64,000 nucleotides of DNA from Bacteroidota bacterium (GCA_025362395.1 JANYGK010000110.1:25649-89648), one strand, 5' to 3'; shown: positions 8,926-18,251, counted from the stretch's first letter. The notes: generated by a model from the sequence alone, not told the origin. Translations and numbers: made by a program.

Positions 8926-10107
8926 ATGCGTTTTATACAAGCCACACGTATCTTTTCAGGTAAAGAATTTTTTAAAGACAATAGTGTCCTTATCATCAAT
9001 GATAACGGTACTGTTAAAGACCTTGTATCTGCCGATGCCGTTGAAAAAAGCAACATTGAACACATAGAAGGAATTATTACGCCCGGTTTTATAAATACAC
9101 ACTGCCATTTAGAATTAAGCCATTTAAAAGACAAAATAAAACGCCATACAGGCATTGTTGATTTCGGCTTATCCGTTATAAAATACCGTAATGACATTCC
9201 CGCTGAAATGCAGCAGGAATACATGCTGCAAGCTGATAAAGAAATGCTGCAACAAGGAATAGTAGCTGTAGGCGATATTAGTAATACAATACTATCATTG
9301 CCTGTAAAAAAACAATCAACATTATATTATCACACATTTGTAGAGCTTATAGGCTTAAACCCGGAAAGGGCCGAGCTTGTTTTTGATGCAGGCAAAGAAA
9401 TAATAAACGCGTTCGAAGAAAATGATTTATCTGCTTCTTTAGCACCACACGCCTCTTACAGCAGCTCATTAGAACTTATTAAAAAAATTACGGATAGCTG
9501 TTATTTAAAAAACAAACCTACAAGCATCCATAACCAAGAAAGTAAAGCAGAGAACGATTTTTTTAAAACCAAGACCGGTAATTATTTAAGTCTTTACGAA
9601 GCATTAGGCTTACCGATCAGTTATTTTAAACCCACCGGCAAAAGCAGTCTGCAAAGCGTTTTACCGGCCTTTAATAAAGAAGTTCGCGTGTTGTTAGTGC
9701 ATAATACATTTACCGATGCGGATGATATTAAAACAGCTCAAAACGAAATGAAGCATGTGTATTGGTGCCTGTGCCCTAAGGCTAATTTATATATAGAAAA
9801 CACCTTACCTGATGTTACCCTTTTAAGTAAAAGCAAGTGTGTATTAACGCTTGGTACCGACAGCCTGGCGAGCAATTCTAACGTATCGGTAATGGATGAA
9901 ATAAATTGCTTACAATTACACCGACCCGATCTTTCACTTGAACTTTTATTGCAAGCCGCTACCTATAACGGAGCTGAATTTTTAGGAATTGAAAACAAAT
10001 TCGGCTTATTAAAAAAAGGAAATACCCCCGGAATAAATGTAATAGATATTACTAAAAAAGGAAATTATTCCGTTAAAAAATTAGCCCAGGCTAACCGTAG
10101 AGGTTAA
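8926..10107 (+). CDS. Metal-dependent amidohydrolase (deaminase/chlorohydrolase subfamily)
   Basis: A cytoplasmic TIM-barrel hydrolase of the ATZ/TRZ-like amidohydrolase family. The metal ligands are visible: HxH in INTHCHLE (residues 59 and 61 from this start), a HNQES segment giving the next His and Glu, and the GTDSLASN motif carrying the final Asp. Relatives deaminate purine-type or S-adenosylhomocysteine/aminofutalosine substrates; the true substrate is not evident. An upstream TTG at 8920 would add two residues, but the ATG at 8926 is the more natural start. Its 3' end overlaps the convergent SiaB-like gene by 27 bp. Confidence 0.82.
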   Translation: MRFIQATRIFSGKEFFKDNSVLIINDNGTVKDLVSADAVEKSNIEHIEGIITPGFINTHCHLELSHLKDKIKRHTGIVDFGLSVIKYRNDIPAEMQQEYMLQADKEMLQQGIVAVGDISNTILSLPVKKQSTLYYHTFVELIGLNPERAELVFDAGKEIINAFEENDLSASLAPHASYSSSLELIKKITDSCYLKNKPTSIHNQESKAENDFFKTKTGNYLSLYEALGLPISYFKPTGKSSLQSVLPAFNKEVRVLLVHNTFTDADDIKTAQNEMKHVYWCLCPKANLYIENTLPDVTLLSKSKCVLTLGTDSLASNSNVSVMDEINCLQLHRPDLSLELLLQAATYNGAEFLGIENKFGLLKKGNTPGINVIDITKKGNYSVKKLAQANRRG

Positions 10108-10656
10108 GGTAAATAAAGAAAACCGGTCATTGATTTTTTTAAAATCTACTTTTAATTTATTACCGCTTTTCATTCCTATAGTAATAAAGCCAAGGCCTGC
10201 GCCACCCTTATCACTCATGGTATTGTTTTCTAAATGCTCTAAATAATAGGCCTTTAAAGCTTTTTCATCGTCGAAGGAATTAATAATATCAATTTGTTTT
10301 TCTAAAGCGGAAATAGAAGTATTAGCCACTAAATTGGCCGAAACCACGTTCATCTTAACGCCGTTTTTAGTAAGGATAAAGAAGTTATGCTGATGGCCCT
10401 GATTGTTTTTTTGGCCGTGGATAAGCATATTTTGAAGGGTTTCTACACTTATAAAAAATATTTTTTTAAGCGGGCCTTTCGGAATTTCAAGCTCGGTTAC
10501 TTTTGCTTCAACCGTTTCTTCTAAATTTGATATAACGCTTTGAGACAGTTCGCCATGATGAGACAGAAGAACAGTTTGTTCGCGGCTGTAAGCATTAAGC
10601 AAATGCTCGAATTGTTCTTTTACAAACTCTTTTTCGTTATTTAAATCTGCGCTCAA
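10081..10656 (-). CDS. SiaB family (DUF6272) HATPase-like protein kinase
   Basis: A 191-residue protein with an HATPase/anti-sigma-factor-like layout. There is an N-box-like helix (ETLQNMLIHG, residues about 92-101) and a glycine-rich lid region (DKGGAGLGFITIG, near residue 153). It resembles the SiaB kinase family, whose Pseudomonas founder phosphorylates the SiaC adaptor and is opposed by the SiaA PP2C phosphatase to control diguanylate cyclase activity and aggregation. No SiaC-like gene is adjacent. A GAF-PP2C phosphatase is encoded at 56578. It begins 4 nt after the deoxynucleoside kinase gene ends on the same strand, so the two probably form an operon. Confidence 0.75.
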   Translation of the reverse strand: MSADLNNEKEFVKEQFEHLLNAYSREQTVLLSHHGELSQSVISNLEETVEAKVTELEIPKGPLKKIFFISVETLQNMLIHGQKNNQGHQHNFFILTKNGVKMNVVSANLVANTSISALEKQIDIINSFDDEKALKAYYLEHLENNTMSDKGGAGLGFITIGMKSGNKLKVDFKKINDRFSLFTLTSTVSLG

Positions 10657-10660
10657 TATA

Positions 10661-11278
10661 TTATTTAAATAAACCGTTTACCTCTGCGTCAATCATTCTT
10701 AATACTTTACCTAAATCCTCTTTACTTTCCGAAAAATTAATTTCGTCAATATCCACTATCAGTAATTTTCCGCCTTCATAAGTTGTAATCCATGCTTCAT
10801 AGCGTTCGTTCAACCTCTTTAAATAATCCAAACGGATAGAGTTTTCATAATCTCTTCCGCGTTTTTGGATTTGTTTTACTAAAGTAGGCACCGAAGCTCT
10901 TAAATAAATTATAAGATCAGGCGCTTTTACCAAACTATCCATTAATTTAAATAAATTGAAATAGTTTTCATAATCACGCGTGGTCATTAAACCCATTGCA
11001 TGCAAATTTGGTGCAAATATATATGCATCCTCATAAATTGTTCTATCCTGAACCACTTTTTGCTTTCCTTTTCTTATCTCCTGAACTTGTCCGAAGCGAG
11101 AATTTAAGAAATATACCTGTAAATTGAATGACCAACGCTGCATATCATCATAAAAATCATTCAAATAAGGGTTATCATCGGCATCCTCATAATGAGGGGT
11201 CCATTTATAATGTTTAGCTAATAATGATGTTAATGTTGTTTTTCCTGAACCGATATTTCCGGCAATTGCTATGTGCAT
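10661..11278 (-). CDS. Deoxynucleoside kinase
   Basis: A salvage kinase that phosphorylates deoxynucleosides (dA/dG type) using ATP. The Walker A motif GNIGSGKT is at residues 7-14. A DR-x3-ED motif (DRTIYEDAYIF), which contacts the nucleoside, follows near residue 75, and the lid arginines (RGRDYE) lie near residue 135. The length of 205 is standard for bacterial dGK/dAK and related dNK proteins. It sits immediately upstream of the SiaB-like gene on the minus strand. Which deoxynucleoside is preferred cannot be told. Confidence 0.9.
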   Translation of the reverse strand: MHIAIAGNIGSGKTTLTSLLAKHYKWTPHYEDADDNPYLNDFYDDMQRWSFNLQVYFLNSRFGQVQEIRKGKQKVVQDRTIYEDAYIFAPNLHAMGLMTTRDYENYFNLFKLMDSLVKAPDLIIYLRASVPTLVKQIQKRGRDYENSIRLDYLKRLNERYEAWITTYEGGKLLIVDIDEINFSESKEDLGKVLRMIDAEVNGLFK

Positions 11279-11382
11279 AAATCTCTTTCTAAAAAATTAT
11301 CAGTTTATAATATACTAAGATACAGCTTTCCGGTGTTATACAAAATTTTTTTACTTTTTTTTTTGAAATGTTAAAATTTCAA

Positions 11383-12621
11383 CTATTTTACAGTATTCAA
11401 TAAAATGTATGGATTGTATTTTGTAAGTATCAATTTAGTGTCGTTAAACGCCTCTTCCATTTTTTGTTTATGTGAAGCATTCAAAAAAATCGGCAGTTTT
11501 GTTGAGTCTGCAGCCCATTGTGAAGGTAAAACAATATGCGTTTTTTTAATGCCGTCGCCCCTGTAAACCCATGTAGGAATGTAGTTAGCTGTTTTATAAG
11601 ATGTTTTATGGTTGGTAAAGTTTTTTTGTATGGTTACTTTCAATATAACCCCCGCATCTGTATACCTCCAGTATTGATTGGATAAAAAATTACCCAATGA
11701 GTAGGCAATAAATACGGTATCTTTTGTGATGTCGGAATACATTGTTTTTGTAGGTCCTATCATATGGGGATGCGCGCCAATAACAAGGCTTGCCCCGGCA
11801 TTAATGGCAAACTTAACAGCATCTTTTTGAGATTGTGTAGGTTCCGTTACGTTTTCTATACCCATGTGGTAAAATACTAATACAATATCCGCTCCCTTTT
11901 GTTTGGCTGATCTAACAGCATCGGTAATACCCGCAGAGTCTATCACATTAAGCATATATTTATGATCGGGTGCAGGGTAAGCACCGTTAGTGCCATAAGT
12001 GTAATTAAGAATCGCTAAACGAATGCCTTTAATAGTAAGTATTCGTATGGAATCGTGATCTCTTTGATCGAGATATGTGCCGGCATAACCCAACTTATTT
12101 TTTTTAATGATGTCAATGGTCCTTAACAAACCTACCTCTCGCGTATCCATACTATGGTTATTAGCAGTAACTAAAAAATCAAAGCCCGCTTCTTTAATGG
12201 CTTTACAATAGGCATCGGGCGAGTTAAAAGCCGGGTAACCCGCGTATGGCTGACTTGTGCCTGCAAAGGTTGTCTCTAAATTCCCTATTGTAATGTCCGC
12301 ATCCTGTAAATAGGGCTTTACATATTCAAAGCTTGGCGTAAAATCATATTCACCCGAGCTTAATTTCGCATTATTGGTTTGAGGCAAATGGCACATCAGG
12401 TCGCCTGTTAAGTTAACGGTAATCTCCGCTGTAGAATCTTTAGGTTGTGGAATATAGGTAATTGGTAATTTTGAATGCATCGGCCGGGCTACTGTAACTG
12501 CAGTATCTACAGAAAAAAGAGGGGTTATTTTTGTGGCTCCTGTTTTTTGAGGCGATTTACAGGTAGTGATAGATACGATTACCGGGCAGAAAAAAGAAAG
12601 TATTTGTAAAAATTTAAGCAT
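11383..12621 (-). CDS. CapA family putative metallophosphatase lipoprotein
   Basis: A 412-residue protein resembling CapA/PgsA-type proteins implicated in poly-gamma-glutamate or capsule metabolism, with a calcineurin-like phosphoesterase fold. The motifs are GDLMCH near the start of the domain, an IGNLETTF block, FLVTANNHSMD, and an ASLVIGAHPHMIG block supplying the metal ligands. The N-terminus is a signal peptide ending in a Cys (ITTC) that may be lipidated. I chose the ATG at 12621: it overlaps the epimerase stop as ATGCTTAA, a typical coupled start. A longer frame from 12639 has no clear advantage. No other pga/cap genes are adjacent, so the polymer is unknown. Confidence 0.82.
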   Translation of the reverse strand: MLKFLQILSFFCPVIVSITTCKSPQKTGATKITPLFSVDTAVTVARPMHSKLPITYIPQPKDSTAEITVNLTGDLMCHLPQTNNAKLSSGEYDFTPSFEYVKPYLQDADITIGNLETTFAGTSQPYAGYPAFNSPDAYCKAIKEAGFDFLVTANNHSMDTREVGLLRTIDIIKKNKLGYAGTYLDQRDHDSIRILTIKGIRLAILNYTYGTNGAYPAPDHKYMLNVIDSAGITDAVRSAKQKGADIVLVFYHMGIENVTEPTQSQKDAVKFAINAGASLVIGAHPHMIGPTKTMYSDITKDTVFIAYSLGNFLSNQYWRYTDAGVILKVTIQKNFTNHKTSYKTANYIPTWVYRGDGIKKTHIVLPSQWAADSTKLPIFLNASHKQKMEEAFNDTKLILTKYNPYILLNTVK

Positions 12622-13636
12622 GGTTATGTTTAAGGTCATTTAAATAAGCATCACACACAAAGCGAATGGTTTCCGATAAAGGCTCAAATTCAACATGTAA
12701 CGTTTCTTTAATGCGTTTGTTGCTGAAGGTGTTTTTTTCTAAGCCCGCGTTTACAGTGGCACGGGTTATTACCTGCTGCTTCCCTGTTATTTTATACCTC
12801 AGTCTATCGAGCCACATCGCTACTGTTAACAGTACTTTCCCGGCTTCTATATAAGGCTCTTTTTTGCCGAATGCTCTTTGGATGGACGATAGCAGTTCTT
12901 TAAACGTATAGTTGTTTGCAATAAGCACAAAGCGCTTATTAAATTGTTTTGTTTCCGTTAATTGTATCATACAATCTGCCACATCGAGAGCACAAACAGC
13001 AGCGCTTGAACCGTTAGTATAAAAAGGAGACCCATTATAACAGGTGCTGATCAATTTCCCGGAGCTTTGATTCCAGAACCCGGGTCCGATAACCAATCCG
13101 GGGTTAACGATCACAGCATCTAAACCTTCTTCAATTCCCCTCCACACCTCTCTTTCGCCATTATATTTACTAATAGCGTAATCGCTGACCCGGGGAGATG
13201 ATTTCCAGTAAACCGTTTCATTAATGTTTTTTGTAATGTCCGGGTTTTGTAAAGTAGCGATGGAACTTACATGACAAAGCGCTTTAATGTTTTTCTCTAA
13301 GCAGGCGTTAACCACATTAGCTGTGCCAATGGCATTAACCGCATGCATTTGCTGTTTATCTTTTTCATTAAATGACACATAACCGGCACAATGGTAAACA
13401 GTATCAATTCCTTCCAATGCTTCCAGTAAGGAATAAATGTCAGTTACATCGGCATTGACCCATTTTATTTTATGAAATAATTCTTCGGCATTAGCTACAT
13501 AGTAAGAGAATAGTTTTTTTGTTTTTAAAACATCGCTGTCGGCTCTTTTAATAGCTGTTACAGGCTTATTTAACTGTAGTAGCTTTAAGGCTACATGCGC
13601 GCCAATTATTCCTGTAGCCCCCGTTATTAAGTTCAT
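12614..13636 (-). CDS. NAD(P)-dependent epimerase/dehydratase (extended SDR)
   Basis: A 340-residue Rossmann-fold enzyme of the extended short-chain dehydrogenase family. The coenzyme motif GxxGxxG is GATGIIG at residues 6-12. The catalytic Tyr-x3-Lys is YAISK near residue 157, with a preceding SSIATL Ser. It resembles dihydroflavonol-4-reductase-like or 3-beta-HSD-like bacterial reductases acting on sugars, sterol-like or aldehyde substrates. The ATG at 13636 puts the GxxGxxG at the usual distance from the N-terminus; the longer TTG frame to 13657 would run into the upstream gene. It is cotranscribed with CapA (8-nt overlap). Confidence 0.85.
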   Translation of the reverse strand: MNLITGATGIIGAHVALKLLQLNKPVTAIKRADSDVLKTKKLFSYYVANAEELFHKIKWVNADVTDIYSLLEALEGIDTVYHCAGYVSFNEKDKQQMHAVNAIGTANVVNACLEKNIKALCHVSSIATLQNPDITKNINETVYWKSSPRVSDYAISKYNGEREVWRGIEEGLDAVIVNPGLVIGPGFWNQSSGKLISTCYNGSPFYTNGSSAAVCALDVADCMIQLTETKQFNKRFVLIANNYTFKELLSSIQRAFGKKEPYIEAGKVLLTVAMWLDRLRYKITGKQQVITRATVNAGLEKNTFSNKRIKETLHVEFEPLSETIRFVCDAYLNDLKHNHA

Positions 13637-13649
13637 AAACGCTTTTTTA

Positions 13650-14282
13650 CTAAACAAATGTAATGCTTTGTGCTAAAAAAAATAACGAAAACTGCATGAA
13701 ACAACCTAAAATAAAACCGGCATACACTTGCCGCGACGTATGTGAGTTTAAAAACAGACGCGAAAACCCAATAATACCGGCCAATATGATGCATAATGAA
13801 AGTGCTGCAAATAAAGGCAGTTGCAAGAAATAACTTAATGCCAGCAACACTCCTATCATGCCGCCTATACCTACCATGTGCGCGCTTATTTGCCACCATA
13901 AATGAATAATAGCCGTCAATAAAATACAGATGCCTGCGCCTAATATAAATAGTTTTACTGCCGGCCAAACGCCAAGGTCATATACCATATAAAACAAGCC
14001 GAAATAGCATAGAGCCGTCATAAATAAGGGAAAGATCCGTTCTTTTCTGTTCTCTAATTTTAAAGAGGTTATATAGTTTAATTTATATAGAATAAGCATG
14101 TTTAATACCGGTAATAAAAAGGTAAATGCAAAAACAGTGAGCGTAATAATACACTTTAATTTTAAAGGCGTAAAAGCATAATAAATACTGTTGGTTAATC
14201 CGAAAAATATCAGTAAACACCCGTAAGTAGCTATTAATAAAGGATGAAACAAATAAGAAATAAAATTAGCAAAGGACTTCAT
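13650..14282 (-). CDS. PAP2-like integral membrane protein
   Basis: A 210-residue protein with about six hydrophobic helices. Two conserved pieces match the membrane phosphatidic-acid phosphatase (PAP2) layout: ISAHMVGIGG, giving the SxHxxG-type middle motif, and SRLFLNSHTSRQVYAGFILG, corresponding to the SRxxxxxHxxxQVxxG motif near the C-terminus. The first PAP2 motif (KxxxxxxRP) is weak; LENRKERIFP near residue 80 may stand in for it. It may dephosphorylate a lipid such as undecaprenyl diphosphate or phosphatidic acid, but this is inference. It lies 13 bp upstream of the epimerase, in the same direction. Confidence 0.6.
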   Translation of the reverse strand: MKSFANFISYLFHPLLIATYGCLLIFFGLTNSIYYAFTPLKLKCIITLTVFAFTFLLPVLNMLILYKLNYITSLKLENRKERIFPLFMTALCYFGLFYMVYDLGVWPAVKLFILGAGICILLTAIIHLWWQISAHMVGIGGMIGVLLALSYFLQLPLFAALSLCIILAGIIGFSRLFLNSHTSRQVYAGFILGCFMQFSLFFLAQSITFV

Positions 14283-14285
14283 ATA

Positions 14286-14465
14286 TTAATCTTTTTTTAG
14301 ACGTGTGGATTCTTGTTCGTTACTGTGTTTTTCATTGACGCGTATGCTCATTTTTCCGAATTTATAATTCAAAGTTAACCTAAATCTTCGTGTATCATCT
14401 CTCGAGTTAAAAGTATAATTTTGATTATCGAATTTATAAGTTGTCCGGCTGATATCAGATATCCT
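14286..14465 (-). pseudogene. C-terminal relic of an outer-membrane beta-barrel (TonB-receptor-like) protein
   Basis: A minus-strand frame with no start codon ends at a TAA (14286-14288). It translates to a segment with the features of the last strand and tail of OMP_b-brl_3/TonB-type receptors: ISDISRTTYKFD, then TRRFRLTLNYKFGKM, then a short charged tail. The frame is closed by a TAG at 14466-14468 and nothing recognisable continues in that frame. The bulk of the gene, usually over 700 codons, is gone, with gldF starting at 14653 on the other strand. I read it as the debris of a deleted receptor gene. The rest of the 14466-14652 gap shows no gene. Confidence 0.6.
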
Positions 14466-14636
14466 CTATACTGTTTTGAGAAAGAAGGTGATAAGACATA
14501 AAAACCACCATAAGCGCCGGGTACTGTTTGTTCCAAGGGGAAGGGCTTTACACACAAACAAAAAGGAAATATGTAAAATTAATCTAATTTTTGGGTTCCC
14601 CTGATAATATAGATAGTATATTTTAAAATCTATTCC

Positions 14637-14644
14637 TATTTTTG
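14637..14644 (+). promoter_or_regulatory. Putative -7 box of gldF, very close to the start codon
   Basis: TATTTTTG fits TAnnTTTG exactly. It ends 8 nt before the gldF ATG, so a transcript from it would have almost no 5' leader. Motif match only; no convincing -33 element is seen. Confidence 0.3.
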
Positions 14645-14652
14645 AAACCTAT

Positions 14653-15393
14653 ATGTTTACTCTACTGGTAAAAGAAATACGCAGTTTTTTAAGTTCTCTC
14701 ATAGGCTACATTGCCATTGGTGTTTTTATAACCGGCATTGGTACTTTTATGTGGTTGGTTCCTACAGAAAGCGCGGGGTCTAATGTGTTGGACAATGGCT
14801 TTGCAAACATCGATTCTTTATTTATACTGGCACCGTGGGTGTATCTTTTTTTAATACCCGCTATTACTATGCGTAGCTTTTCGGAAGAAAAGAAAACAGG
14901 AACCATTGAATTACTACTGACACGCCCTTTAACCGAAATGCAAATTGTTATGGCCAAATACTTGGCAGGCGTTATTTTAGTGATCGTTTCTTTGTTACCT
15001 ACACTTATTTATTTTTATTCGATTTATCAATTAGGTTACCCGAAAGGAAATATTGATACAGGCGGCATGTGGGGATCTTATATTGGCTTACTGTTTTTAG
15101 GAGCCGGTTTTGTAGCTGTAGGAACATTTGCATCGGCAGTTTCAGAGAATCAGGTCATTGCCTTTATTATGGCGCTGCTATTATGTTTTATAACTTACAT
15201 TGGTTTCGAATTTGTTTCTTCATCCGGTATTTTCGGTAAGTATGATGCGCTGGTAAAAGGCTTAGGTATGAATGAGCATTACCTTAGTATGAGCCGCGGG
15301 GTAATTGATACAAGGGATGTGGTTTATTTTTTTAGTATGATCGCTTTATTTAATTTATTATCAAAATTAGTTTTACAAAGCAGAAAATGGTAA
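14653..15393 (+). CDS. gldF: Gliding-motility ABC transporter permease GldF
   Basis: A 246-residue ABC-2 type permease with about six membrane helices, a conserved RSFSEEKKTGTIELLLTRP loop after helix 2, and standard length for GldF. In Flavobacterium johnsoniae GldF, GldG and the ATPase GldA form an ABC transporter that was linked genetically to gliding; its substrate is still unclear and many non-gliding Bacteroidota keep it. No gldA is present here, which is usual because it lies elsewhere. The stop overlaps the gldG start by 7 nt, implying coupling. Confidence 0.92.
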   Translation: MFTLLVKEIRSFLSSLIGYIAIGVFITGIGTFMWLVPTESAGSNVLDNGFANIDSLFILAPWVYLFLIPAITMRSFSEEKKTGTIELLLTRPLTEMQIVMAKYLAGVILVIVSLLPTLIYFYSIYQLGYPKGNIDTGGMWGSYIGLLFLGAGFVAVGTFASAVSENQVIAFIMALLLCFITYIGFEFVSSSGIFGKYDALVKGLGMNEHYLSMSRGVIDTRDVVYFFSMIALFNLLSKLVLQSRKW

Positions 15394-17096
15394 AGAATAA
15401 AACTAACTCTACACAAAAAAGAAAAGACGTGGCCATGCTCATCGTAGTAGCTGCCATTTTAATATTAATTAATTTTGTAGGTTATTTTTTATTTAAACGT
15501 TTCGACCTTACTTCAGAAAAACGCTACACCCTTTCGGAATCGACCAAAAAACTGTTGAAAGAAATTGATGACGTCGTTTATGTAAAAGTGTATTTACAGG
15601 GAAATTTTAATCCGAGCTTTACACGTTTACGCAATGAAACAAAGGAATTACTGGATGAATACAGGGCTTATTCGGGCGATAAAATTGAATACGAATTTAT
15701 AAACCCTTTAGAAAATCCGAATAAAGAAGAGGTTGACAATATAGAAAAACAGTTATTTCAAAAAGGAATCATCCCCGAACAGATCATTGACAGGAGTTCA
15801 CAAAAAGTATCAGAAACCTACATCTGGCCCGGCGCCATTGTATCTTACAGAGGTAAGGAAAGTGTTTGGCAGATTTATAAAAGACAGGTTGCCCTGCAAA
15901 ATCAACAGGAGCAAAATATAAATAATTCGATACAGGAATTAGAATACGGCTTATCAAACAGCATACGGAAAACAAAAACAATCAGAAAAGCCGAAGTTGT
16001 TTTTTTAGAAGGCCATGGCGAGTTGGACACTATATATTGTGCGGATTTCATGACTGCTTTATCTGAATATTATAAAGTAAGCCGTGTGGCGATGAACGAT
16101 AAATTGTATGCTTTAAAAGGTGCAGATGCTATTGTGATTGCACAGCCTGATTCTGTTTTTACGGATAAAGAAAAATTTCTGATTGATCAATTCATTATGC
16201 ATGGCGGTAAAGCGCTATGGTTGATAGACCCTGTATACGTGAACCGTGATACGTTAAATACGCAAGGGTACACACTTGGTTTTAAAAATGAATTGAACTT
16301 AGACGATATTTTATTTAAATACGGCGTAAGGTTAAATCCCGTACTAGTGCAAGACCTGCAATGTGCACGGGTTCCTATTAACATGGGGTTCAAAAAGGGA
16401 CAACCCGATTTTCAGCCTTTTCCATGGGTATATTATCCTTTAATTTTACCGGTTTCAAGTCATCCCATCGTAAAAAATCTGGACCTGATTCGCACTGAAT
16501 TTATTGGCACGCTTGATACTGTTTTTGCAAGAGGAATTAAGAAAACAATATTGCTGCAAACCTCTAAATATACCAAAACACAGGCAACCCCTACACGCGT
16601 AAATGTCGGTATGATCCGTTATCAACCCAATGAAAAACAATACATTAATTCATTCCAAAACTTTGCCTGTTTGCTGGAAGGCAGCTTTGAATCTGTTTTT
16701 AAAAACAGGATCCCAACCGCATTTATGGAAGATAAAGCATTTGATGTAATGGGCAACAGTAAACCTACACGTATGATTGTAGTGGCCGACGGCGATATTG
16801 CTAAAAACGAATATCAAAGAAGTACCGGTAAGGTTTACCCGGTTGGTTTTGATTCATACATGAACGAACAATTTGCCAACCGCACTTTTTTACTAAATTG
16901 TATGAATTATTTACTGGATGACGAGGGTTTGCTGCAACTGCGCTCACGTGAAGTGAAATTAAGGTTGTTGGATAAAAAGAAAATAGCCTTACAACCTACA
17001 AAATGGAAATTAATAAACGTTGGCTTGCCTTTATTAATTATTTTACTTTTTGGGTTAATTCAGTTTTACATTCGCAAGAAAAAATACACCAACTAA
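15387..17096 (+). CDS. gldG: Gliding-associated ABC transporter substrate-binding-like protein GldG
   Basis: A 569-residue protein with an N-terminal membrane helix (residues about 14-37), a large periplasmic region and a C-terminal helix (about 542-563) followed by a basic tail. The start of the periplasmic part (KRFDLTSEKRYTLSESTKKLL) is characteristic of GldG and related auxiliary ABC components. The middle has the ATPase-less 'GldG/IFT52-like' fold pieces (VFLEGHGELD and LWLIDPVYVNRDTLN). It works with GldF and GldA. The start overlaps gldF. The next gene encodes a DUF4340 protein, a fold often linked to GldG-type ABC exporters. Confidence 0.92.
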   Translation: MVKNKTNSTQKRKDVAMLIVVAAILILINFVGYFLFKRFDLTSEKRYTLSESTKKLLKEIDDVVYVKVYLQGNFNPSFTRLRNETKELLDEYRAYSGDKIEYEFINPLENPNKEEVDNIEKQLFQKGIIPEQIIDRSSQKVSETYIWPGAIVSYRGKESVWQIYKRQVALQNQQEQNINNSIQELEYGLSNSIRKTKTIRKAEVVFLEGHGELDTIYCADFMTALSEYYKVSRVAMNDKLYALKGADAIVIAQPDSVFTDKEKFLIDQFIMHGGKALWLIDPVYVNRDTLNTQGYTLGFKNELNLDDILFKYGVRLNPVLVQDLQCARVPINMGFKKGQPDFQPFPWVYYPLILPVSSHPIVKNLDLIRTEFIGTLDTVFARGIKKTILLQTSKYTKTQATPTRVNVGMIRYQPNEKQYINSFQNFACLLEGSFESVFKNRIPTAFMEDKAFDVMGNSKPTRMIVVADGDIAKNEYQRSTGKVYPVGFDSYMNEQFANRTFLLNCMNYLLDDEGLLQLRSREVKLRLLDKKKIALQPTKWKLINVGLPLLIILLFGLIQFYIRKKKYTN

Positions 17097-17161
17097 TTGC
17101 AAAATAGATTTTGTATTTTGTAAATACATTCAATTTCCTTCAATTAAGAATATAACAGCAC

Positions 17162-18184
17162 ATGAAAAAAAGTTCCGTCATTACCATTTTAATTTTATTG
17201 GTTTTAGTTATCGCAGCTATTTTTGTTTATAAAAGCAAAGGTAAAAATTCTACTATGGATAAAGAAGCCGGCAATTTTGGCTTAAAAGATACCGCTTCGG
17301 TAGATAAAATATTTCTGGCTGATAAAGACGGCAGATCAATTTTACTGGAGAAAAAACCGACAGGCTGGCTATTGAACGGAAAATATACGGTAAGGCCCGA
17401 CGCTATTGAATTATTGCTTTACACTGTAAGAATGGTAGAGGTTAAATCGCCTGTATCTAAAAGCAGCAGAGATAATGTCATTAAAATAATGGCCGGTAAA
17501 TCCACTAAAATTGAGATGTACAGTAAAGGCACAAAAATTAAACAATATTATGTGGGGCATTCTACACAGGATCATACCGGTACTTTTATGTTACTGACAA
17601 ACCCCGAAACTGATGAAAATTATAAAGAACCTTTTATTACCCATATCCCCGGGTTTGAAGGCTTTTTAACTACGCGTTATTTTACGGATGAAATAGACTG
17701 GCGAGACCGTTTAATGATAAACTACAGGCCGCCGCAAATAAAACAAATTAAATTAGAGCTTCATGAAATACCTGATTCATCGTTTGTAATTGACCTGTTC
17801 AGCATGCAACGCTTTGGTTTAAAAACAATGAAAGGCCAACAGCTTTCTTTTGATGAAGAGAAAATAAAACAATACATTGCTTATTTTCAAAATGTAAACT
17901 GTGAAGTAGTGCTTGATAAAAAATCCAAGTTGGCAGATTCTCTCAACACTGCCATCCCTTTTGCAACTCTTACCATTACTGATAGAAACAACAACTTAAA
18001 TGTTTCCCGATTTTATCATAAACTTTCAATTCCCTCCCAAAATAAAAATTACGGGATTGATTATAAATATGATCCTGACAGGTTATATGCGAAATACAAT
18101 AACGGTGCGGATTATGGAGTAGCGCAGTACTTTGTATTCGGGAAAATGCTACAAACTTACCTGTATTTCCTTCCCCGAAAATAA
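17162..18184 (+). CDS. DUF4340 membrane-anchored protein
   Basis: A 340-residue protein with one N-terminal membrane helix (residues about 5-24) and an extracytoplasmic domain of the DUF4340 type, starting around IFLADKDGRSILLEKKPTGWLLNG. DUF4340 proteins are frequently encoded directly after GldG-like ABC components in many bacteria and are assumed to be accessory to that transporter; no activity has been shown. It starts 65 nt after gldG. That gap contains a short AT-rich stretch, so it may have its own promoter or be read through from gldF. Confidence 0.8.
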   Translation: MKKSSVITILILLVLVIAAIFVYKSKGKNSTMDKEAGNFGLKDTASVDKIFLADKDGRSILLEKKPTGWLLNGKYTVRPDAIELLLYTVRMVEVKSPVSKSSRDNVIKIMAGKSTKIEMYSKGTKIKQYYVGHSTQDHTGTFMLLTNPETDENYKEPFITHIPGFEGFLTTRYFTDEIDWRDRLMINYRPPQIKQIKLELHEIPDSSFVIDLFSMQRFGLKTMKGQQLSFDEEKIKQYIAYFQNVNCEVVLDKKSKLADSLNTAIPFATLTITDRNNNLNVSRFYHKLSIPSQNKNYGIDYKYDPDRLYAKYNNGADYGVAQYFVFGKMLQTYLYFLPRK

Positions 18185-18185
18185 T

Positions 18186-18220
18186 GTTAAAAAGTAGTTT
18201 ATAAATACACACTTTTTAAC
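18186..18220 (+). terminator. Weak hairpin after the DUF4340 gene
   Basis: A 10-bp stem, GTTAAAAAGT (18186-18195) paired with ACTTTTTAAC (18211-18220), with a 15-nt loop. It starts 1 nt after the stop codon. AT-rich and lacking a clear U-run, so termination is uncertain. Confidence 0.3.
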
Positions 18221-18243
18221 CGTTATTCACGAAAGCATATCGT

Positions 18244-18251
18244 TAAATTTG
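18244..18251 (+). promoter_or_regulatory. Putative dnaN -7 promoter box
   Basis: TAAATTTG matches TAnnTTTG, 80 nt before the dnaN ATG. A near match (TAAATTTTG) follows at about 18259. No clear -33 element is visible. Confidence 0.3.

Noticed and set aside
11363..11382. Hairpin TTGAAAT/ATTTCAA as terminator of the CapA gene
   Set aside because: On the minus strand the hairpin is followed by an A-run rather than a U-run, so it is not a convincing intrinsic terminator.
14375..14557. 60-codon minus-strand frame beginning MCVKPFPLEQ
   Set aside because: It is out of frame with the recognisable receptor relic that it overlaps, and it matches no family I know.
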